A stretch of DNA of 20,131 nucleotides from Verrucomicrobiales bacterium (GTDB taxonomy: Bacteria > Verrucomicrobiota > Verrucomicrobiia > Limisphaerales > J093). The notes below the pieces were generated by a model. That model made no database searches, was not told the origin of the DNA, and saw only the letters and a program-made list of their open reading frames with translations. Made by a program: the position numbers and the translations under genes. Of the stretch, positions 15,107-20,131 are shown piece after piece (positions within the stretch are counted from its first letter, which is position 1; each line of letters starts with the position of its first letter). The stretch covers positions 1 to 20,131 of the forward strand of contig JACKPW010000047.1 in assembly GCA_024233215.1 (NCBI GenBank), read 5' to 3'.

Positions 15107-15133
15107 CCTCGCTCAACCTCGCTCCATTGAGCG
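15105..15133 (+). promoter_or_regulatory. Tandem decamer and overlapping inverted repeat before the EF-G-like gene
   Basis: AACCTCGCTC occurs twice in exact tandem (15105-15114, 15115-15124). CGCTCAA (15110-15116) and TTGAGCG (15127-15133) form a 7-bp stem with a 10-nt loop across the second copy. The site ends 17 nt before the ATG and no Shine-Dalgarno is visible, so it could be an operator or an RNA hairpin in the leader. A 14-nt match (AACCTCGCTCAACC) also occurs at 6873-6886, which chance can explain. Confidence 0.4.
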
Positions 15134-15150
15134 ATTAGATCGCATTTGAC

Positions 15151-17235
15151 ATGAAACAGTACGCATCCGGCGACATTCGGACCTTCGGCCTGGTGGGACA
15201 TGCCACCAGCGGCAAAACCATGCTGGCGGAAGCCATGCTGGCCAGCAGCGGCGTCATTGGGCGCCTCGGCAGCGTGGCCAATGGCTCCACCACGTCAGAC
15301 TACCATTCCACCGAGCACACGCGGCAGATTTCGATCCATGCCACGCCGCTCCACACGGAGTGGCAGGGGAAGAAGCTCAACATCATCGATACCCCCGGCT
15401 ACATGGACTTCATCAGCGAAGCCCTTGCCGCCCTCCGCGTTTGTGATTTTGCGGTGCTCACGGTTCATGGGGTGGATGGCCCCGGGGTGGGAACGGACCA
15501 GGTGTGGCAGTATGCCACGGGTTTCAACCTGCCGAAGATCATCACCATCAACATGCTCGACAAGGAGCACACCAACTACGACGGCATTCTGGCCAAGCTC
15601 CAGGAACTGTACGGCAACAAGGTGCTGCCGCTGAGCCTGCCGGTGAACGCCGGGCCCGGGTTCAACCAAATCCTCGACATCATGCGCAACGAGGTCATGA
15701 CCTTCGAGGCCAACGCCAGCGGCCGGTTCACGGAGGCCCCCGCGGAGGGCGACCTCAAGGCACAAGCCCAGCAGTATCACCAGCAGCTCGTCGAGCTGAT
15801 CGCCGAATCGGACGAGTCACTGCTCGAGAAGTTCTTCGAGCAGGGCGGCCTTTCCGAGGAGGAGATGCGCAGCGGTGTCCATGCCGCCTTCCAGAGCGGG
15901 CAGGTCATTCCCGTGTTCGCTGTCGCGGCCGAGACCAACATCGGTGTGACACGACTGATGGACTTCGTGGCGAAGTACGGGTCCTCCCCGCTGGACCGGA
16001 AATCGGTGACCGCCCTCGACAACAACGACAACGAGGTCAAGGTCACGGTGGACGATCCGAAGACCGTGCTCTACGTGTTCAAAACCCTCGCCGAAGAACA
16101 CGTCGGCGAAATGTCGTTCTTCCGGGTCTACTCCGGCAAGGCCACCACCGGCATGGAGATGTACAACAGCGACCGGCGCACGAGCGAGCGCCTGGGCCAG
16201 ATCATGGTCCTGAACGGCAAGCACCGCGAACAAGCCGGCTCCCTCGTGGCCGGCGACATCGGGGCCGTGGTCAAGCTCAAGGACACGCACACCGGCAACA
16301 CGCTGTGCGATCCCTCGATCAATGTGCGTCTGCCGAAGGTGGACTTTCCCAGGCCGAACATCCACGCCGCGCTCCGGCTGAAGAGCAAGGGCGAGGAGGA
16401 CAAGGTGGCCCAGGGCCTCGCCGCCCTCCACGAGGAGGATCCCACGTTCCATTACCTCGTGGACGGAGAACTGCACCAGACCGTTATTTCCGGTCAGGGC
16501 GAGCTTCACCTGCAGGTGGCCGCCGAGCGACTCAGGGGACGTTACCGGGTCGACTTCGATCTGATCGCGCCGAAGATCCGCTTCCGCGAGACGATCAAGG
16601 CGAAGGCCGATTCGAAGTACCGCCACAAGAAGCAGAGCGGTGGCGCCGGCCAGTTCGCCGAGGTTTGGATGAAGATCGAGCCCTCCCCGCGCGGCACCGG
16701 CGTCGAGTTCACCCAATCCCTCGTCGGCCAGAACGTGGATCGTGCGTTCGTGCCGTCCGTGGACAAGGGCGTGAAAGCGGCCTGCACCGAGGGCATCCTT
16801 GCGGGCTACACCGTCGTGGACGTGAAGATCGACTTTTACGACGGCAAGATGCACCCGGTGGACTCGAAGGACGTCGCCTTCCAGATCGCCGGCAAGGAGG
16901 CCTTCAAGGAGGCGTTCCTCAAGGCAAGGCCCTGCATGCTCGAGCCCATCCACCTTGTCACCATCAAGGTGCCGGACGAGGCGATGGGGGCGGTGATCGG
17001 CGATCTTTCGGGTCGGCGCGGCAAGATCCTGGGCATGGACGCCGAGGGCGGGTTCCAGCTCATCCGCGCGCAGATCCCGGCGATGGAACTCTACCAGTAC
17101 TCCACCGCGCTGCGCTCCCTCACCGGCGGTCGGGCCGTCCACATGGAGGAGTTCGATCACTACGAGGAGATGCCGAAGGAAATGGAGGCGAAGGTCATCG
17201 CCGAGAGCAAGAAGCGGGACGAGGAAGAGGAATAG
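15151..17235 (+). CDS. EF-G-like translational GTPase paralogue with degenerate GTPase motifs
   Basis: 694 residues, the length of EF-G, with the whole domain series I-V. The P-loop is GHATSGKT (16-23). Switch I (STEHTRQISIHATP) lacks the canonical RGITI. The G3 motif is DTPGYMDF (80-87): the catalytic His of the EF-G DTPGH motif is Tyr84. The guanine-specificity motif NKxD is N-M-L-D (134-137). Domain IV keeps KKQSGGAGQFAEVWM, and domain V keeps PDEAMGAVIGDLSGRRGKILGM. The pattern resembles the FusA2/EF-G-like subfamily (KVLPLSLPV after the G domain), not the housekeeping FusA. The gene is not beside rpsL, rpsG or tuf. The C-terminus is acidic (KKRDEEEE). It probably acts on the ribosome in a specialised state; function in this subfamily is poorly defined. 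Confidence 0.9.
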   Translation: MKQYASGDIRTFGLVGHATSGKTMLAEAMLASSGVIGRLGSVANGSTTSDYHSTEHTRQISIHATPLHTEWQGKKLNIIDTPGYMDFISEALAALRVCDFAVLTVHGVDGPGVGTDQVWQYATGFNLPKIITINMLDKEHTNYDGILAKLQELYGNKVLPLSLPVNAGPGFNQILDIMRNEVMTFEANASGRFTEAPAEGDLKAQAQQYHQQLVELIAESDESLLEKFFEQGGLSEEEMRSGVHAAFQSGQVIPVFAVAAETNIGVTRLMDFVAKYGSSPLDRKSVTALDNNDNEVKVTVDDPKTVLYVFKTLAEEHVGEMSFFRVYSGKATTGMEMYNSDRRTSERLGQIMVLNGKHREQAGSLVAGDIGAVVKLKDTHTGNTLCDPSINVRLPKVDFPRPNIHAALRLKSKGEEDKVAQGLAALHEEDPTFHYLVDGELHQTVISGQGELHLQVAAERLRGRYRVDFDLIAPKIRFRETIKAKADSKYRHKKQSGGAGQFAEVWMKIEPSPRGTGVEFTQSLVGQNVDRAFVPSVDKGVKAACTEGILAGYTVVDVKIDFYDGKMHPVDSKDVAFQIAGKEAFKEAFLKARPCMLEPIHLVTIKVPDEAMGAVIGDLSGRRGKILGMDAEGGFQLIRAQIPAMELYQYSTALRSLTGGRAVHMEEFDHYEEMPKEMEAKVIAESKKRDEEEE

Positions 17236-17261
17236 CCCTGTCCTCCGACCGGTGATCTCAC

Positions 17262-17292
17262 GGCCGCGGGCAGCAATGTCCGCGGCCTTTCC
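17262..17292 (+). terminator. Intrinsic terminator after the EF-G-like gene
   Basis: GGCCGCGG (17262-17269) and CCGCGGCC (17280-17287) form a perfect 8-bp GC stem with a 10-nt loop, followed by TTTCC. It lies 27 nt after the TAG. The T run is short, but the position and stem make termination likely, separating this gene from the metalloprotease gene at 17427. Confidence 0.6.
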
Positions 17293-17426
17293 ATCGGTGA
17301 ACCGAGCGACGGGGTCAGTTCTGCAGCCTTGGGCCGCGCCCCCTCCGCCAATAGTGAGGACTGCCCCCAGGGCGGCCGAACGGGTTCCTGGTCCCATTGC
17401 AGCCAGAATCACGAGCAGGGCTCCTG

Positions 17427-18173
17427 ATGAACGCAACGATAACCAGCCACCCGGCGGAAGGTCTGCGCGCCGGCGACGCCGGGCTCGTCGTGTCCTGTGG
17501 CGATCGGGAGGTGCCTGTGCTGTTCGTGCGCAACCTGCGCGCGCGCCGCTACATCCTGCGGCTCCGGGCGGACGGCGCCGCGCGGGTGACTGTCCCGCGG
17601 GGGGGCAGTCTGAGGGAGGCCCAGGCGTTCCTGCTGCGGCAGCTTTGCTGGCTGGAACGGCAGATTCGTCGCCTGGACGGCGCGGCCGACCGGGAGGATT
17701 CCTGGCAGGTTGGGGGCACAATCCTCTTCCGTGGCGAGGAACGTCGGCTGGAGTTGGAAACGGACCCGGCCGGCCGGCCCTGCCTGGTCTTTGCCGACCA
17801 ACGCGTTGACCTCGAGGAACCGCAAGCGCCGGTGCGTCCGTTGCTGCTCCGGCATCTCTGGTTGCTGGCGTGGCGGGAACTGCCACCTCTGACCCTGGCC
17901 TTCGCCGCCGATCACGGGCTCGAGGTGAAACGGGTCACCGTGCGCAACCAGCGCAGTCGCTGGGGGTCCTGCTCGCGTCGAGGGACCATCTCCCTGAACT
18001 GGCGGCTCGTGCTCATGCCGGAGGCCGCCCGCGATTACGTCATCCTCCATGAACTGATGCATCTCCGGCAGCCGAACCACTCGGCGAAGTTCTGGCGGGA
18101 AGTGGCGGTGGTCTGCCCCGGTTACCGGGAAGCGGAACGATGGATTCGCCAGCATCGCGCGCGGCTGCGGTGA
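17427..18173 (+). CDS. YgjP/SprT-like zinc metalloprotease (PF01863 type)
   Basis: 248 residues from the ATG at 17427; a TTG 30 nt upstream is possible but less likely. The C-terminal half carries the gluzincin-like motif HELMH (208-212) and the third zinc ligand in NHSAKFW (His218), preceded by the conserved RNQRSRWGSCSRRGTISLNWRLVLMP segment, described here as the family signature. The N-terminal half is the beta-rich region usual in YgjP (RNLRARRYILRLRADGAARVTVPRG). There is no signal peptide, so it is likely cytosolic. Proteolytic activity is predicted but poorly documented for this family. Its TGA lies 6 nt before the next gene's ATG, so the two are probably co-transcribed. CAGGG lies upstream as a weak ribosome site. 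Confidence 0.9.
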   Translation: MNATITSHPAEGLRAGDAGLVVSCGDREVPVLFVRNLRARRYILRLRADGAARVTVPRGGSLREAQAFLLRQLCWLERQIRRLDGAADREDSWQVGGTILFRGEERRLELETDPAGRPCLVFADQRVDLEEPQAPVRPLLLRHLWLLAWRELPPLTLAFAADHGLEVKRVTVRNQRSRWGSCSRRGTISLNWRLVLMPEAARDYVILHELMHLRQPNHSAKFWREVAVVCPGYREAERWIRQHRARLR

Positions 18174-18179
18174 TTTGAT

Positions 18180-18920
18180 ATGAAACGACGCAAACTGCAA
18201 ACGGTGCTGGACGAGATCGGCACGCTCCTCGCGGATGTCACGAGACCTCCGAGAGACTACGCCCTGGCACACGCCGTGGGGGATCTTGCGGTCCTGCTCT
18301 ATCAAACACTTGATAACGTTGCAACGGCGCGAGCGGTCGTGGAGGTCGCTTGCGAGATCCGCGCCTCGACCGGTCCGGGCAGCCGGGTGGCGGAGGAACG
18401 GCTCATGAGGAGTCTGGAGAGCCTCGCCTGGCGGGGTCGCTGCCGGCTGGAGGACGCCCAGTTCCCGCGTCTGCCTGGACTCAGTGCCATCGCCGAGGCG
18501 CCGCCGGAAATGCAACCGACCTTGCAAGTGCTCCGAGAACTGCACGATTTCGCAATGACCTGCTTCGCGTTCACGCGGCCTCGGGACGCCTTTGGCGGAC
18601 GGAGGCGCGCCATGGCTTTCGATATCCTTGCCGAGGTGGGTCAGTGCATCGACCTGCCCGAGGTCGTGAACCTGGCCCGCCAAGCATTGCGGAAGCCCCG
18701 GTCCGTCGAAGCGAGGCAGGCGGCGGAGTTCCTTCATCACTACCTGGCCGCGCGGGACCAGGCGCCCGACGACGCGACGACGAAGGACCTTCTGGGCCTG
18801 GCCAGTCGGACGGATACCCGGTCGACGGCCTTCAGTGCGCTCAACGCGCTGGTCGAGACGCGCTCGATCAGCGAGTTCGAAGCCTTGGATCGACTGGACG
18901 ACTGGAAAAGCAGGCATTGA
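18180..18920 (+). CDS. All-helical protein of unknown function, coupled to the YgjP-like protease
   Basis: 246 residues with no recognised domain. The sequence is predicted almost entirely helical, with Leu/Ala-rich segments that repeat at irregular spacing (YALAHAVGDLAVLLYQTLDNVATARAVVEVA, quoted across residues about 28-58, and DAFGGRRRAMAFDILAEVG), resembling a small HEAT- or TPR-like solenoid. No signal peptide or membrane segment. The ATG lies 6 nt after the protease stop; a weak GAT... leader gives no ribosome site. Tight spacing suggests co-expression and possibly a shared function such as a protease partner or substrate scaffold, which is inference. A family C inverted repeat begins 35 nt after its stop. 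Confidence 0.8.
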   Translation: MKRRKLQTVLDEIGTLLADVTRPPRDYALAHAVGDLAVLLYQTLDNVATARAVVEVACEIRASTGPGSRVAEERLMRSLESLAWRGRCRLEDAQFPRLPGLSAIAEAPPEMQPTLQVLRELHDFAMTCFAFTRPRDAFGGRRRAMAFDILAEVGQCIDLPEVVNLARQALRKPRSVEARQAAEFLHHYLAARDQAPDDATTKDLLGLASRTDTRSTAFSALNALVETRSISEFEALDRLDDWKSRH

Positions 18921-18955
18921 GCAGGTGACGGCGCGCCCTGTGCCCACCAATGCAG

Positions 18956-19049
18956 GACAGGATTCACAGGATGGACAGGATGTTCGGAGGCCCGCCTCGG
19001 CCGGCTTTTCTGTCCCTATGACAATCCTGTCAATCCTGTGGATCCTGTC
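18956..19049. repeat. Inverted pair of 9-nt-periodic ACAGGAT repeats (family C)
   Basis: The left arm 18956-18984 is three 9-nt units (GACAGGATT, CACAGGATG, GACAGGATG). The right arm 19021-19049 is its reverse complement, matching at 25 of 29 positions. The loop is 36 nt and GC-rich (AGGCCCGCCTCGGCCGGC). The element begins 35 nt after the stop of the helical-protein gene. It would form a strong long hairpin in RNA or a cruciform in DNA. Unit length and layout mirror families A and B despite a different sequence. From memory, similar ACAGGAT arrays occur between genes in many environmental bacterial genomes; I know of no established role. Confidence 0.85.
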
Positions 19050-19133
19050 AAAGACCACCTCATTCCCGCGCTTCCGCGGGTCGAACTTCTTCCAGTCCCC
19101 GCTTCAACGGCTTCCGATTGGCGACGACGTTGC

Positions 19134-19253
19134 TAGAGCATTTCCAGAAAAGCTGTAGCCGCCCCGACCTCGGTCGGGGTGCATACCAATCCGCGAGGGA
19201 ATCCAAGTGCGTGGACTAACGTCCACGGCTACGGAACTTATTGAAACGCTCTA
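19134..19253. mobile_element. 120-bp MITE-like palindromic element with two GTAGCCG hairpins
   Basis: The ends TAGAGCATTTC (19134-19144) and GAAACGCTCTA (19243-19253) are 10-of-11 inverted repeats. Read inwards from each end, both halves run TAGAGC...TTTC...GTAGCCG, matching at 20 of 28 positions. Each half then forms its own hairpin: CCCCGACC/GGTCGGGG (19162-19179, 2-nt loop) and CGTGGAC-TAAC-GTCCACG (19210-19227). A 30-nt spacer separates them. It contains no ORF. The right half is kin to the hairpin at 3386-3409, and the left half to 2604-2618. A non-autonomous transposable element or a structured RNA both fit; no target-site duplication is obvious. Confidence 0.65.
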
Positions 19254-19401
19254 AACTGAGCCGCCCCGTGGAACACGAGGGCAGGGCCGGCGCTTCGAGT
19301 GGCCGGCGCTCTCACCGCGGGGCCAGGCCGGAGGGGCTTCACACGGTGAATGGACTGCACCGGGTCGCGGTCCAACTCGGGAATCACGTTCCCCAAGTGC
19401 C

Positions 19402-20067
19402 ATGAAGCGGACTGTTGCATTGCCCCTTGTTGCCGCCACCATGTTCATCTGGGCCGCCTCAGCTGCCGAAGTCCTGGCACCTCTGCCTCTGGAACTCCCG
19501 CCGCCGGTCTTTGCCAGCTGGATCTTCGACCCCGCTCCCCGTCCCAACGTCGAGCCATACCCCAAGACGCTGCGGCCGCCATTCCTCGCACAGGTAGGCA
19601 TCACCAACCTGGCTCGTGGCAAACCGGTCACCAGCAGCGATCCCAACCCGGTCTCCGGTCAGCTCAAGCAGATCACGGATGGCGGCAAGGAGGCGTGCCG
19701 CGAGAGCTTGGCGGAACTGCATCGGGGAACGCAATGGGTGCAGATCGATCTCGGCGCGCCGGCGCGGTTGGCGGCGGTGACGATCTGGCACGCGCACCAT
19801 GAGCCGGTCATCTGCTACGACGTTGTGGTGCAAGCGGCCAACGATCCCGAGTTCAAGGAGGGCGTGACCACCCTGTTCAACAACGACCGCGACAACTCGT
19901 CCGGCCTGGGCGCAGGCGAGGACCCGATGTACCTGGAGACGAACGAGGGTAGGCTCATCGATGCGCGGGGTGCGAAGGCGCGCTACGTCCGCCTTTACAG
20001 CCGATCCAGCACGTTCACCGCGTACAATCCCTACATGGAGGTGGAGGCATGGGGGCGTGCGGAGTAG
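19402..20067 (+). CDS. Secreted F5/8 type C (discoidin-like) domain protein
   Basis: 221 residues. Signal peptide about 1-22 (MKRTVALPLVAATMFIWAASA), then a Pro-rich linker (about 25-65), then a jelly-roll domain. The discoidin pattern is clear: NLARGKPVTSSDPNP, ITDGGKEA, QWVQIDLGAPARLAAVTIWHAH, YDVVVQAANDPEF, ARYVRLYSRSS and a terminal NPYMEVEAWG. F5/8 type C domains bind carbohydrates or lipids; with no catalytic domain here it may be a surface or periplasmic glycan-binding protein or a subunit of a larger degradative set. The ATG has no obvious ribosome site. The gene follows the repeat-rich gap. I am confident about the fold but not the ligand. Confidence 0.9.
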   Translation: MKRTVALPLVAATMFIWAASAAEVLAPLPLELPPPVFASWIFDPAPRPNVEPYPKTLRPPFLAQVGITNLARGKPVTSSDPNPVSGQLKQITDGGKEACRESLAELHRGTQWVQIDLGAPARLAAVTIWHAHHEPVICYDVVVQAANDPEFKEGVTTLFNNDRDNSSGLGAGEDPMYLETNEGRLIDARGAKARYVRLYSRSSTFTAYNPYMEVEAWGRAE

Positions 20068-20077
20068 GGGCGGCTGC

Positions 20078-20124
20078 CGGCTTGGATCGCAGATCCGAGA
20101 TCTCAAATCTCAGAATCTCAAATT
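20078..20124. repeat. Degenerate ATCTCA short-period repeat at the window edge
   Basis: After the TAG at 20065-20067, ATCTCA recurs at 20100, 20107 and 20115, with GATCGCA and GATCCGA variants just before (from 20085). Unit spacing is 7-9 nt. This looks like one arm of another short-period intergenic repeat of the kind seen three times elsewhere in the window; any inverted partner would lie beyond the edge. Confidence 0.4.
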
Positions 20125-20131
20125 GCCGAGT

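Larger units (their letters stand above)
18921..19401. other. 481-nt intergenic region packed with hairpin elements
   Basis: No gene is supported here. From left to right it holds the family C inverted repeat (18956-19049), a 6-bp hairpin CCCGCG-CTTC-CGCGGG (19065-19080), the 120-bp palindromic element (19134-19253), and about 150 nt of GC-rich DNA before the discoidin-like gene. Short open frames crossing it are Arg/Pro-rich artefacts. It is the longest gap in the window and its repeat content is the highest. Confidence 0.65.

Noticed and set aside
15504..17255. Long overlapping frame inside the EF-G-like gene (plus strand, another frame)
   Set aside because: Arg/Gly/Pro-rich low-complexity product typical of a shifted frame in GC-rich DNA; the EF-G frame has full family motifs.
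15817..17886. A 689-codon minus-strand frame across the EF-G-like gene, the terminator and the protease gene
   Set aside because: It crosses a terminator and two real genes and shows no recognisable motif.
1..20131. Possible defence system, prophage or CRISPR locus
   Set aside because: No nuclease-helicase sets, phage structural genes, integrase or regular spacer arrays were found; the short-period repeats lack unique spacers of constant length.

Overview
The window is a GC-rich, gene-dense bacterial chromosomal stretch. It has no phage, plasmid, CRISPR or insertion-sequence genes, and I see no rRNA or tRNA. The gene mix suggests a free-living Verrucomicrobiota-like or PVC-group bacterium: a secreted FAD oxidoreductase with a C-terminal golvesin/xanthan-lyase-like module, a Tat-exported lactonase, a secreted discoidin-like protein, a DM13 remnant, an EF-G-like paralogue and several exported hydrolases. 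Shine-Dalgarno sequences are weak or absent at most starts. No marker gene fixes the taxonomy, so this assignment is inference.

Layout. 1-914 (-): an exported alpha/beta-hydrolase esterase, cut by the window edge. 1309-1590 (-): a small membrane protein. 1848-2324 (+): a membrane-anchored protein of unknown function. 2601-3377 (-): deoxyribose-phosphate aldolase (deoC). 3481-4080 (-): a flavodoxin-fold NAD(P)H oxidoreductase. 4204-6549 (+): a tiny exported Cys-containing protein, then the FAD oxidoreductase. 6658-6855: the tail of a decayed DM13-domain gene. 6922-8196 (-) and 8494-10323 (+): a divergent pair, a Tat-exported beta-propeller lactonase and a purple-acid-phosphatase-like metallophosphoesterase. 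10395-11327 (+): a secreted endonuclease/exonuclease/phosphatase-fold enzyme. 11355-14427 (+): a translationally coupled three-gene MacAB-type ABC exporter. 14663-14866 (-): a DUF1737-like small protein. 15151-17235 (+): an EF-G-like translational GTPase paralogue with degenerate GTPase motifs, followed by a convincing terminator. 17427-18920 (+): a YgjP-type zinc metalloprotease and a helical protein of unknown function, 6 nt apart. 19402-20067 (+): a secreted F5/8 type C (discoidin-like) protein.

Much of the coding content faces the periplasm or outside: esterase, FAD enzyme, lactonase, phosphatase, EEP enzyme, discoidin protein and ABC exporter. This suits a polymer- and phosphoester-scavenging lifestyle.

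The most unusual content is intergenic. Gaps hold several unrelated families of short-period (9-10 nt) repeats arranged as inverted pairs around a variable loop: GAAGG-type at 1016-1165 with a solo arm at 14481, CACGAAT-type at 2367-2520, and ACAGGAT-type at 18956-19049. A separate GTAGCCG hairpin family occurs at 2604, 3386 and twice, inverted, within a 120-bp palindromic element at 19134-19253. Two GTAGCCG copies 16 kb apart differ by paired base changes that keep the stem intact. Another copy supplies the last codons of deoC. These look like small dispersed structured elements and are the best candidates for something undescribed.
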